Assembly: GCA_002421995.1 (NCBI GenBank)
Contig: DISP01000004.1
Span: 1 to 17,444, forward strand
Length of the DNA: 17,444 bases
Source: Bacteroidales bacterium UBA6207
Lineage (GTDB): Bacteria; Bacteroidota; Bacteroidia; Bacteroidales; F082
Direction of reading: 5' to 3'
Under the pieces are notes generated by a model, which had not been told where the DNA came from, searched no databases, and saw only the letters and a list, made by a program, of their open reading frames with translations. Each line of letters opens with the position of its first letter. The stretch's first letter is position 1. Position numbers and translations under genes: made by a program. Below, piece after piece: positions 1-6,412 of this stretch.

Positions 1-306
1 AAATTCTGGATCATGTTACTCAACCAGGCCAATGGAGTAATCAATGCCGTGGAAATCAGCGAAGGAGGCATAAGTGGCACCGTTGTTGACCTCAGGAAGA
101 TCTATAAAATCGCGCTCGAAAGCAATGCTGCAGGCCTCATCATTTGCCATAACCACCCTTCCGGCCAGCTGAAACCAAGCCAATCAGACCTCAATTTGAC
201 CGATAAAATAAAGAAATCAGGCGATCTGCTTGATATCAGATTGCTCGACCATGTGATCTTTGGCATCAACGATTTCTTTAGTTTCGCCGATGCCGGAATC
301 CTTTGA
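1..306 (+). CDS. radC: RadC family JAB/MPN-domain protein, C-terminal part
   Basis: This is the C-terminal roughly 100 residues of a RadC-family protein. The reading frame is open from base 1 (K-F-W-I-M...), so the ATG at 13 is internal and the true start lies upstream of the window. The segment carries the JAMM-type metal-binding signature of the family: CHNHPSG, then S-Q-S-D about ten residues on, matching H-x-H-P-S-G-x(n)-S-x-x-D. The SGTVVD stretch before it and the LLDH...SFADAGIL ending are also family-typical. The protein ends at the usual family C-terminus and is not truncated there. RadC proteins were once linked to DNA repair, but the biochemical role of the JAB domain is not settled. 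No clear terminator follows; a separate promoter drives the ribosomal operon downstream. Confidence 0.93.
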   Translation, partial: KFWIMLLNQANGVINAVEISEGGISGTVVDLRKIYKIALESNAAGLIICHNHPSGQLKPSQSDLNLTDKIKKSGDLLDIRLLDHVIFGINDFFSFADAGIL

Positions 307-384
307 TTACAACTGCAAGCCGATTAAAATTGAGTTGACAAATCAGCTTCAGACACAATTTTTAAACAATTCTTATTCAATTGC

Positions 385-415
385 TTGTACATTGTAAATA
401 AATCACTACTTTTGC
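385..415 (+). promoter_or_regulatory. Bacteroidota-type promoter for rpsF-rpsR-rplI
   Basis: TACTTTTGC at 407-415 matches the -7 consensus TAnnTTTG(C) of the Bacteroidota primary sigma factor. A TTG at 385-387 lies 19 bp upstream, as expected for the -33 element. The predicted start of transcription is about 420, giving a leader of roughly 40 nt. I see no CCG-bulge hairpin of the S6:S18-binding leader type in that A/T-rich leader. Confidence 0.8.
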
Positions 416-459
416 ACTCCATTTTGTAAATCAAATTTTAATTAACTAATTGTTTCATT

Positions 460-816
460 ATGAACCAGTACGAAACCGTTTTCATTGTAACTCCCGTTTT
501 GTCTGAAGAACAGATGAAGGAAGCGGTAAAAAAGTATCAGGACTACCTGGCTGAGAATGGTGCAGAAATTGTGCACGAAGAGCACTGGGGAATGCGCAAA
601 CTTGCCTACCCTATCCAGAAAAAATCAACAGGATTTTACCATTTGGTAGAATTCAAAGCCGATGGCAATTTGATTGCTGACCTGGAGACACAGCTCAAAC
701 GCGACGAACGCATCATCCGTTTCCTTACGGTAAAACTCGATAAGCACGCTGTTGCTTACAACGAGAAAAAGCGCAAAAAAGCAAAAGATGCCGCTAAAGA
801 AAAAAGTGAAGCTTAA
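460..816 (+). CDS. rpsF: 30S ribosomal protein S6 (bS6)
   Basis: This encodes ribosomal protein bS6, 118 aa, which binds the 16S rRNA platform as a heterodimer with bS18. The N-terminus (MNQYETVFIVTP) and the internal GMRKLAYPI..K.TGFYHL and DERIIRFLTVKLD motifs are characteristic of the family. The last 20 or so residues form a Lys/Glu/Ala-rich tail, a common variable extension. It is the first gene of the operon. The start at 460 is fixed by the conserved N-terminus, and it is preceded by an A/T-rich leader with no Shine-Dalgarno sequence. rpsR follows 34 bp downstream. No ssb gene lies between rpsF and rpsR, unlike in many Firmicutes. Confidence 0.97.
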   Translation: MNQYETVFIVTPVLSEEQMKEAVKKYQDYLAENGAEIVHEEHWGMRKLAYPIQKKSTGFYHLVEFKADGNLIADLETQLKRDERIIRFLTVKLDKHAVAYNEKKRKKAKDAAKEKSEA

Positions 817-850
817 GCTTCGGAATCAGTAACCATTAAATAATAAAAAA

Positions 851-1120
851 ATGGCACAAGGAAGTTCAGAAATAAAATATTTGACCCCGATTGCAGTAGA
901 TACCAAAAAGAAAAAATACTGCCGGTTCAAGAAAAATCGCATCAAATACATTGACTATAAAGATGCTGATTTCTTGTTGAAGTTTGTGAATGAGCAAGGA
1001 AAATTGCTTCCGCGCCGTATCACCGGTACCTCAACAAAATTCCAGAAGAAAGTGGCCCAGGCTGTTAAAAGAGCCCGTCACCTATCGTTAATGCCTTATG
1101 TAGCTGACTTATTAAAATAA
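851..1120 (+). CDS. rpsR: 30S ribosomal protein S18 (bS18)
   Basis: This encodes ribosomal protein bS18, 89 aa, the partner of bS6 in the small-subunit platform. Family hallmarks are the basic KKKKYCRFKK stretch near residue 20, the YKD...L..FV.E.GKLLPRRITGTS core, and the C-terminal KRARHLSLMPY. The gene sits between rpsF and rplI in one transcription unit. It has an A-rich leader (AATAATAAAAAA before the ATG) and no Shine-Dalgarno sequence. bS18, bS6 and bS21 are reported to sequester the anti-Shine-Dalgarno end of 16S rRNA in Bacteroidota ribosomes, which is relevant to the strong Shine-Dalgarno immediately downstream of this gene. Confidence 0.97.
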   Translation: MAQGSSEIKYLTPIAVDTKKKKYCRFKKNRIKYIDYKDADFLLKFVNEQGKLLPRRITGTSTKFQKKVAQAVKRARHLSLMPYVADLLK

Positions 1121-1122
1121 TC

Positions 1123-1130
1123 AAGGAGGA
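1123..1130 (+). promoter_or_regulatory. Strong Shine-Dalgarno sequence before rplI
   Basis: AAGGAGGA lies 8 nt before the rplI start codon, a near-perfect complement to the 3' end of 16S rRNA. Every other gene start in the window that I inspected lacks such a sequence. Its spacing is ideal and it confirms the ATG at 1139. Confidence 0.85.
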
Positions 1131-1138
1131 GAAATCAC

Positions 1139-1588
1139 ATGGAAGTCATTCTGAAGCAAGACGTAAATAACTTGGGTTTTACCCATGACATCGTCAACGT
1201 AAAAGATGGTTACGCTCGTAATTATCTCATTCCTAAAGGTTTTGCTATTATCGCAAACGAAACCAACCGTAAAATCCTTGCCGAATTAAAAAAACAGCAA
1301 GCATTCAAAGCTGAGAAAATCAAAAATGAAGCAGCTGCTGTTGCAAAAGCACTCGAAGGTTTAAGCTTGCGCATTGCTGCAAAAGCCGGTGCCTCTGGAA
1401 AGATTTTCGGCTCTGTGAACTCGGTTCAAATTGCAAATGCCATCAAAGAAGCCAGAAACATTGAGATTGATCGCAAGAAAATCCACCTTAGTGATGAAGG
1501 CATCAAAGAATTGGGCAACTACAAAGCCAAGGTAAAATTGCACAAAGAAGTTCAGTTTGAAATTGATTTTGAAGTTTTTGCTGAATAA
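1139..1588 (+). CDS. rplI: 50S ribosomal protein L9 (bL9)
   Basis: This encodes ribosomal protein bL9, 149 aa, the usual length. It is a large-subunit protein with an N-terminal rRNA-binding domain, a long connecting helix and a C-terminal domain. The N-terminus (MEVILKQDVNNLG...VKDGYARNYLIPKG) is diagnostic. The Ala/Lys-rich central segment from about residue 45 to 75 is the connecting helix. The C-terminal domain shows the GKIFGSV motif. It is the last gene of the rpsF-rpsR-rplI operon, 18 bp after rpsR, and a terminator follows 22 bp after the stop codon. Unlike its neighbours it is preceded by a canonical Shine-Dalgarno sequence. Confidence 0.97.
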   Translation: MEVILKQDVNNLGFTHDIVNVKDGYARNYLIPKGFAIIANETNRKILAELKKQQAFKAEKIKNEAAAVAKALEGLSLRIAAKAGASGKIFGSVNSVQIANAIKEARNIEIDRKKIHLSDEGIKELGNYKAKVKLHKEVQFEIDFEVFAE

Positions 1589-1610
1589 TCGTCAAAAAAT
1601 TGTATTTTTA

Positions 1611-1639
1611 AACCTGATTCACAAGAGTCAGGTTTTTTT
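1611..1639 (+). terminator. Intrinsic terminator of the rpsF-rpsR-rplI operon
   Basis: Arms AACCTGATTC (1611-1620) and GAGTCAGGTT (1625-1634) form a 10-bp stem with one G-T wobble and an ACAA loop. The hairpin runs into a seven-T tract (1633-1639). The T tract ends exactly one base before the ATG of the next gene. Confidence 0.85.
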
Positions 1640-2410
1640 ATGCTTTCAAAAAATACGATTAAATATATCAATAGCCTTAAAATCAGCAAGTTCAGAAATG
1701 AGCACTGCGCTTTTATTGTTGAAGGCACAAAATCAGTCAGCGAGTTATTGCAAAGCTCAACCGAAGTTTTGGCATTGTATGCAACAGAAACCTGGATAGC
1801 ACAAAACCCCGTACCAACGACAGCCTTGCATGTTGTAACCGATTCGGAGATGAATCGTATCAGCTCGCTCAGCAGTCCGCCGGGAATCCTTGCTGTTGCA
1901 AAAATTCCCGACTTCCAACAACAGCATTATACATCGAAAGGCAATTTCGGGCTGGTTCTTGATGGCATAAATGACCCTGGAAACCTCGGAACTATCATAC
2001 GCTCGGCCGACTGGTTCGGGCTGCGCAACATTATCATCAGCAAAGATACTGTTGATCCCTACCATCCTAAAGTGGTGCAATCCACCATGGGGTCAATATT
2101 CAGGATTCAGTTCCTCGAAACTGATTTAGAAGAATTTCTTACGAATGCACGCTCCGCAGGAACCAAAGTATTTGGAGCAGTGATGGAAGGCAGCAACGTA
2201 TATACCACAAACCTGACGAATGTTTCTGCCTTGTTGGTGATTGGAAGCGAGTCGCATGGCATCAGAAAGCCTCTCTTGAAGTGCATTGACACAATGATCA
2301 CAATCCCACGAATCAGGCTGGAAGGAAACCAATCAGCAGAATCGTTAAACGCTGCTGTTGCCGGCTCGCTGCTGCTTGCCGAGTTTATGCGCGGGCAACT
2401 AATCAAATAA
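1640..2410 (+). CDS. TrmH/SpoU-family RNA 2'-O-methyltransferase
   Basis: This is a SPOUT-class enzyme, 256 aa, predicted to transfer a methyl group from S-adenosylmethionine to a ribose 2'-OH of rRNA or tRNA. The N-terminal substrate-binding region (IKYINSL...KFRNEHCAFIVEGTKSV) is typical of RlmB/TrmH-like proteins. The three catalytic-domain motifs are all present: motif 1 NDPGNLGTIIRSADWFG from residue 111 with Asn111 and Arg121; motif 2 VIGSESHGIRK around 201-210; motif 3 IPRIRLEGNQSAESLNAAVA at 222-241, which forms the trefoil-knot SAM pocket. The exact target nucleotide cannot be read from sequence, so no symbol is given. The start at 1640 gives the conserved N-terminus, but it directly abuts the terminator T tract, so there is no normal ribosome-binding leader. 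A weak -7-like TATTTTTA at 1603-1610 is the only nearby promoter candidate. Confidence 0.93.
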   Translation: MLSKNTIKYINSLKISKFRNEHCAFIVEGTKSVSELLQSSTEVLALYATETWIAQNPVPTTALHVVTDSEMNRISSLSSPPGILAVAKIPDFQQQHYTSKGNFGLVLDGINDPGNLGTIIRSADWFGLRNIIISKDTVDPYHPKVVQSTMGSIFRIQFLETDLEEFLTNARSAGTKVFGAVMEGSNVYTTNLTNVSALLVIGSESHGIRKPLLKCIDTMITIPRIRLEGNQSAESLNAAVAGSLLLAEFMRGQLIK

Positions 2411-2473
2411 ATTTGCATTGTCCGGCAAACAAATTATCTATACACATCGAAATTCCACAATGTGAATAATTCG

Positions 2474-2482
2474 TAACTTTGC
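2474..2482 (+). promoter_or_regulatory. Bacteroidota -7 element before the NqrM-like gene
   Basis: TAACTTTGC is a full match to the extended -7 consensus TAnnTTTGC and lies 13 bp before the ATG at 2496. The -33 element is not obvious at the expected spacing. The leader would be short and A-rich (GCAAAAAAAATAAAG). It implies that the small gene is transcribed independently of the upstream methyltransferase. Confidence 0.72.
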
Positions 2483-2495
2483 AAAAAAAATAAAG

Positions 2496-2711
2496 ATGTA
2501 TCTAAAACTTATATTGCTGAGTATTGCTTTGATTGGTATTGCCTTTGCCGGCATCGCTGTGAAAATGTTTTTTATTAAGGGAGCAGAATTTAAGAAATCC
2601 TGTTCGAGTGCAGGCGCCAACGGTCAAAAGATTGGCTGCGCATGCGGAGGCGAAGGAAGTTGTGAAAGGAGCAGCTTAAAGGATCACGATCATCATGACC
2701 ATCAGCACTGA
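2496..2711 (+). CDS. Candidate NqrM: small membrane-anchored Cys/His-rich protein
   Basis: A 71-aa protein with one N-terminal membrane segment (about residues 3-22). A short soluble tail carries four cysteines (C36, C48, C50, C56) in the pattern FKKSC-x11-CACGGEGSC. The protein ends in a His/Asp cluster (HDHHDHQH, residues 64-71). This architecture (membrane anchor, first Cys near position 33-36, then a CxC...C group) matches NqrM/DUF539. NqrM is needed for Na+-NQR maturation and is thought to deliver iron to the Cys4 site between NqrD and NqrE. Context supports the reading: the gene lies next to apbE and nqrABCDEF, as in gammaproteobacteria, but in opposite orientation. It has its own promoter and ends 5 bp from the apbE stop codon. 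The His tail is not a feature I know from NqrM and may be an extra metal-binding extension. The assignment is inferred from architecture and location; an unrelated metal-binding membrane peptide remains possible. Confidence 0.72.
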   Translation: MYLKLILLSIALIGIAFAGIAVKMFFIKGAEFKKSCSSAGANGQKIGCACGGEGSCERSSLKDHDHHDHQH

Positions 2712-2716
2712 GTGAA

Positions 2717-3724
2717 TTATTTCACGATCATCTGTTTCATCCCGTCAGTAAGATAAACTTCGTATTCATTCTTCTCGCTCCAGAAGATGAAATACGCTTC
2801 CACTTGAGTGAGTTTACTCAGGTAAAGCTTGGAATTTTCCAGTCCCATCACCAAAAAGGCGGTTGCCAAGGCATCGGCATAAGCAGCATTATCGGCCAGA
2901 ACAGTCACGCTTAACAGGTGATGATCAACAGGATAGCCGGTTTTTGGACTGATTGCATGGGAATACCTTTTACCATCCTTTTCGAAATATTTCCGATAAC
3001 TTCCCGACGTGGCAAGTGCCTTATTTTCCAGTTGAATAATTTCCTGGAGCACCCGTTCATCATTTGAATTTTCACTTGGCTTTTCGATGCCCACACGCCA
3101 GTTTGAACCGTCGGGTTTCCTGTTTCTGGCAATAATTTCTCCACCTACGTCTATGATAAAATGCTTTACACCTTTTTCGTCCAACATCTTTGCCAGCAGA
3201 TCAACGGTGTATCCCTGTGCAATGGCATTGAAATCAAACTTCATCCCTTTCATATCCATCTTCACTTTGTTGCCATCCAGATGAACCATGTTATAATTAA
3301 CGAGGCGATGCAGGCTGTCAACCTGAGCGCCTGTGAGCTCCATCTTTCCTTTTCGGTGAAAACCCCATGCTTGCGCCAAGGGACCAATTGTAAAGTCGAA
3401 ATAGCCATCAGTGAGCCTGCTCACCTCCTTTGACAGGTTGAAGTTATCAATGAATATCTGATCTGCTTCGACAAGGCTGTCACCGTTATTGACCCTTGAA
3501 ATGATTGAATTATCAATCCACAAGGAAGCAGACATATCTACGGCTTTCAGGATGGAATCAACCTGTGCCTGGAAATTCCGCTCCTTTGCATCGAAGTAGG
3601 TTATGGCATAATATGTTCCCTGTGTTTCGCCGGCGAGGCTCACTCTGTGCAAATTTTTGGATGAGTTGCATGACAAAACAAGCAAAACAGGAACAAGCAA
3701 GCCGAAGAAAAAGTGCTTTCTCAT
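2717..3724 (-). CDS. apbE: ApbE family FAD:protein FMN transferase (lipoprotein)
   Basis: This is the flavin transferase that uses FAD as donor to attach FMN to a threonine of target proteins. Here the targets are almost certainly NqrB and NqrC, encoded just upstream. It has 335 aa. The N-terminus is a lipoprotein signal with lipobox LVLSC (Cys19), placing the enzyme outside the cytoplasmic membrane. Family motifs in order: ETQGTYYAITY (33-43), the FAD-binding DFNAIAQGYTVD (164-175), DVGGE (192-196), ATSGSYRKY (238-246), HAISPKTGYPV (256-266), and ADALATAFLVMG (283-294) with the Mg-binding Asp and Thr. All key positions look intact. It lies about 90 bp after nqrF, beyond a terminator, and probably has its own promoter overlapping that terminator. 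Confidence 0.96.
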   Translation of the reverse strand: MRKHFFFGLLVPVLLVLSCNSSKNLHRVSLAGETQGTYYAITYFDAKERNFQAQVDSILKAVDMSASLWIDNSIISRVNNGDSLVEADQIFIDNFNLSKEVSRLTDGYFDFTIGPLAQAWGFHRKGKMELTGAQVDSLHRLVNYNMVHLDGNKVKMDMKGMKFDFNAIAQGYTVDLLAKMLDEKGVKHFIIDVGGEIIARNRKPDGSNWRVGIEKPSENSNDERVLQEIIQLENKALATSGSYRKYFEKDGKRYSHAISPKTGYPVDHHLLSVTVLADNAAYADALATAFLVMGLENSKLYLSKLTQVEAYFIFWSEKNEYEVYLTDGMKQMIVK

Positions 3725-3746
3725 TGTTGAATCATATTGAAGCGTA

Positions 3747-3754
3747 CAAAAATA
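3747..3754 (-). promoter_or_regulatory. Possible -7 element for apbE inside the nqrF terminator T tract
   Basis: Read on the minus strand, TATTTTTG matches TAnnTTTG and lies 22 bp before the apbE ATG. It overlaps the downstream flank of the terminator hairpin. No convincing -33 element is seen at 19 bp, so this is a modest call. Confidence 0.45.
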
Positions 3755-3755
3755 G

Positions 3756-3782
3756 AAAAATCGGCCTTAGTGACCGATTTTT
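3756..3782 (-). terminator. Intrinsic terminator after nqrF
   Basis: A perfect 9-bp inverted repeat (AAAAATCGG at 3756-3764, CCGATTTTT at 3774-3782, 9-nt loop) lies about 30 bp after the nqrF stop codon. On the minus strand it is followed by a U-rich tract (TTTTTCTATTTTTG). Most of the stem is A-T, so termination could be partial, allowing read-through into apbE. Confidence 0.7.
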
Positions 3783-3811
3783 CTTTACTGCGATTTGCAA
3801 GGCAGCCAGGA

Positions 3812-5086
3812 TTATCCCCCGAAATCGTCGAATGCGATCATCTCTTTCGGAACGCCCAACTCATCGAGCATTTTAAAGATTGCAGCATTCATCATAGGTG
3901 GCCCACAAAGGTAGTACTCAATTTCTTCCGGTTCAGGATGTTGCTTCAAGTAATTGTCAAGAATTACCTGATGAATGAAGCCGGTATATCCCTTCCAGTT
4001 ATCTTCAGGCTTAGGCTCAGAAAGTGCGACATTAAACTTAAAGTTCGGGAAGTTGTTTTCAATAGCCTGGAAATCTTCCATATAGAAAAGCTCACGCACT
4101 GAGCGGCCGCCGTACCAGAAAGTTGTTTTGCGGTCGGTTTTCTCGGTATGGAACAAATGGAAGAGGTGCGAACGCATGGGAGCCATACCGGCGCCACCAC
4201 CAATGAACATCATTTCGCGGCGCGTGGGTTTGATATGGAATTCGCCATAAGGTCCTGAAACCATCACCTTGTCGCCAGGCTTTCTGGAGAAAATATATGA
4301 AGAACAAACGCCGGGATTCACATTCATGAAGCTATTGGCTTTGCGGTCCCATGGAGGTGTAGCGATACGTATGTTAAGCATCACGATATTTCCTTCTGCG
4401 GGATGATTGGCCATTGAATAGGCCCTGAACTGTTCTTCGTTATTCTTCATCTTAAGGTCCCACATCCTGAACTTATCCCACTCTTCGCGGTATTCTTCGT
4501 CCACTTCGATATCCTTTTTGAAGTCAACTTCGAGTTTTGGAACGTCAATTTGAATATAACCACCTGATAAGAAGTCAAGGCGTTCGCCTTCAGGCAATTT
4601 CACCACAAACTCTTTGATAAAAGTTGCCACATTTCTGTTTGATACAACTTCGCACTCCCACTTTTTAATACCAAAAATTTCGGCAGGAACGATGATTTTG
4701 AGGTCTTCACGGACTTTAACCTGGCAACCAAGTCTCCAGTGGTTTTGCTGTTCTTTTCTCGAAAAATAACCTTTTTCAGTAGGCAGAATAGAGCCACCAC
4801 CTTCAATTACCTGACATTTACACATGGCGCATGTACCTCCTCCGCCGCAGGCAGAGGGCAGAAAAATCTTCTCGTTTGCCAAAGTAGCCAAAAGAGAAGA
4901 ACCTCCGTTAACCGTAATTTCTTTATCGCCGTTGATGTTAATCTTAACAGGTCCTGAGGGAGCAAGTTTTGCTTTTGCGACCAGCAACATAACAACGAGC
5001 GCTATTGTAACGATCAAAAAAATGACAGTACCAATAAGCAACGGGCCTGTTAATGATCCAAGGAATAATAAAAATAATGTAGTCAT
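3812..5086 (-). CDS. nqrF: Na+-NQR subunit F, NADH dehydrogenase subunit
   Basis: NqrF (424 aa) is the electron-input subunit of the sodium pump. It oxidises NADH and passes electrons through FAD and a [2Fe-2S] centre. An N-terminal membrane helix spans about residues 13-37. The ferredoxin-like domain carries the cluster ligands C80, C86, C89 and C121 (C-x5-C-x2-C-x31-C). The FAD-binding motif RAYSMAN is at 221-227. The NAD-binding part shows GGGAGMAP (296-303) and CGPPMM (394-399), and the protein ends in the typical FDDFGG. Length and all cofactor residues agree with the family. It is the last nqr gene, 12 bp after nqrE, and is followed by a terminator. Confidence 0.98.
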   Translation of the reverse strand: MTTLFLLFLGSLTGPLLIGTVIFLIVTIALVVMLLVAKAKLAPSGPVKININGDKEITVNGGSSLLATLANEKIFLPSACGGGGTCAMCKCQVIEGGGSILPTEKGYFSRKEQQNHWRLGCQVKVREDLKIIVPAEIFGIKKWECEVVSNRNVATFIKEFVVKLPEGERLDFLSGGYIQIDVPKLEVDFKKDIEVDEEYREEWDKFRMWDLKMKNNEEQFRAYSMANHPAEGNIVMLNIRIATPPWDRKANSFMNVNPGVCSSYIFSRKPGDKVMVSGPYGEFHIKPTRREMMFIGGGAGMAPMRSHLFHLFHTEKTDRKTTFWYGGRSVRELFYMEDFQAIENNFPNFKFNVALSEPKPEDNWKGYTGFIHQVILDNYLKQHPEPEEIEYYLCGPPMMNAAIFKMLDELGVPKEMIAFDDFGG

Positions 5087-5098
5087 AAATAAGGCATG

Positions 5099-5716
5099 TT
5101 AGATTTTAATACCCATAAAACTCATAAAGGCGATAGCCATCAGACCGGTAATAATAAACGATATCCCAAGACCGCGAAGTGGTTTGGGAATGTTTGAATA
5201 GGTAATCTTTTCACGAATAGCTGCGAGAGAAGCGATAGCCAAAAGCCATCCGATACCTGATCCACCGGCATACACCGTTACTTCTGCAATTGAGTGGTAT
5301 TCACGTTCCTGAACGAAAAGAGCAACGCCCAAAATAGCACAGTTTACAGCGATAAGCGGAAGAAAGATACCAAGGGCATTGTAAAGGGAAGGCGAAAATT
5401 TCTCAACAACCATTTCAACGAGTTGAACAATGGCTGCAATAACCGCGATGAATATCATAAAACTCAGGTAAGACAAATCAAGATCAGCAAAGTCCTGACT
5501 CAGCCATACAAGCGCACCCGGTTTCAGCAAATATGTATCAACCAACCAGTTAACCGGTGCTGTCACTAAAAGTACAAAGGTAACAGCAATGCCCAAACCT
5601 ACAGAGGTTTTAACCGTTTTTGAAACAGCCAGAAAAGAGCACATCCCCAGAAAATATGCGAAAATCATATTGTCAATGAAGATGCTTCTTACAAATAGAT
5701 TAAAAAGGTTTTCCAT
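5099..5716 (-). CDS. nqrE: Na+-NQR subunit E
   Basis: NqrE (205 aa) is a polytopic inner-membrane subunit, homologous to NqrD and RnfA. Together with NqrD it holds an iron/[2Fe-2S] site within the membrane, formed by two cysteines from each subunit. The two expected cysteines are present: C26 (YFLGMCSFLAVS) and C126 (AVNCAILG). About six hydrophobic segments are visible. The start MENLFNLFVRSIFIDNM fits the family N-terminus. It sits between nqrD (35 bp gap) and nqrF (12 bp gap) in the operon, with an A-rich leader and no Shine-Dalgarno sequence. Confidence 0.98.
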   Translation of the reverse strand: MENLFNLFVRSIFIDNMIFAYFLGMCSFLAVSKTVKTSVGLGIAVTFVLLVTAPVNWLVDTYLLKPGALVWLSQDFADLDLSYLSFMIFIAVIAAIVQLVEMVVEKFSPSLYNALGIFLPLIAVNCAILGVALFVQEREYHSIAEVTVYAGGSGIGWLLAIASLAAIREKITYSNIPKPLRGLGISFIITGLMAIAFMSFMGIKI

Positions 5717-5751
5717 GTCTTTAATATTTCAGTTTTTTAATGCTATTTATT

Positions 5752-6411
5752 CTATTTCTCCTGAAGTTCAGGTGTTTTTGACCGCTGCACCCAAATGATG
5801 ATTCCAATCGTGATGAGGGCCATCGGAGGCAATATCATAAGGCCATTATCCATATAACCGCTGTCATATAAAAACTGAGGAATAATTTTCATCCCGAGTA
5901 TTTTACCGCTTCCGAGAACTTCTCTGAAGAAAGCTACGATAACGAGAATCATTCCATAACCCAATCCGTTTCCAATGCCATCCACAAATGAAGGCCAGGG
6001 TTTGTTTCCCATAGCATATGCTTCAAGACGACCCATTAAGATACAATTGGTGATGATAAGTCCAACAAAAACAGAAAGTTTCTTGCTTACGTCGTACACA
6101 AATGCCTTCAGCACCTGATCAACGATAATTACCAAAGCAGCAACAACCACGAGCTGAACAATAATCCTGATACGGGATGGGATCGTATTTCTTAAACTTG
6201 AGATGATAAGGTTTGAAAAGGCAGTTACGATTGTAACGGAAAGCGCCATCACAATGGCGGGTTTCATTTGAACTGTTACAGCCAATGCGGAACATATTCC
6301 AAGTACTTGAACGGTAATTGGGTTTTCTAAGTTAAAAGGGTTTTTCAGCAGCTTTAGAATCTTGGAAGAGAACATTGGTTCTTTTTCCACTTTTGTCAAT
6401 TTCTCGCTCAT
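5752..6411 (-). CDS. nqrD: Na+-NQR subunit D
   Basis: NqrD (219 aa from the chosen start) is the polytopic partner of NqrE and carries the other two ligands of the intramembrane iron site: C40 (VLGICSALAV) and C123 (IITNCILMGR). Conserved features include NPITVQVLGICSALAVT near the N-terminus and the GNGLGYGMIL and FFREVLGSG segments. The frame is open 18 codons further upstream, but I place the start at 6411 (MSEKLTK...). The longer version would overlap nqrC by about 50 bp and adds a non-conserved leader. With this start the gene begins one base after the nqrC stop codon, suggesting translational coupling. A slightly longer N-terminal lead-in than proteobacterial NqrD is retained. Confidence 0.96.
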   Translation of the reverse strand: MSEKLTKVEKEPMFSSKILKLLKNPFNLENPITVQVLGICSALAVTVQMKPAIVMALSVTIVTAFSNLIISSLRNTIPSRIRIIVQLVVVAALVIIVDQVLKAFVYDVSKKLSVFVGLIITNCILMGRLEAYAMGNKPWPSFVDGIGNGLGYGMILVIVAFFREVLGSGKILGMKIIPQFLYDSGYMDNGLMILPPMALITIGIIIWVQRSKTPELQEK

Positions 6412-6412
6412 G

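Noticed and set aside
416..459. Possible S6:S18-binding autoregulatory leader before rpsF
   Set aside because: The leader is A/T-rich and short, with no hairpin presenting the conserved CCG bulge.
2107..2418. Minus-strand open frame opposite the RNA methyltransferase
   Set aside because: It is antisense to the conserved SPOUT motifs, with no recognisable content.
2684..2732. 11-bp direct repeat TCACGATCATC at 2684-2694 and 2722-2732
   Set aside because: The two copies lie in the coding ends of the small Cys/His-rich gene and apbE; nothing else mobile or att-like is present, so coincidence is likely.
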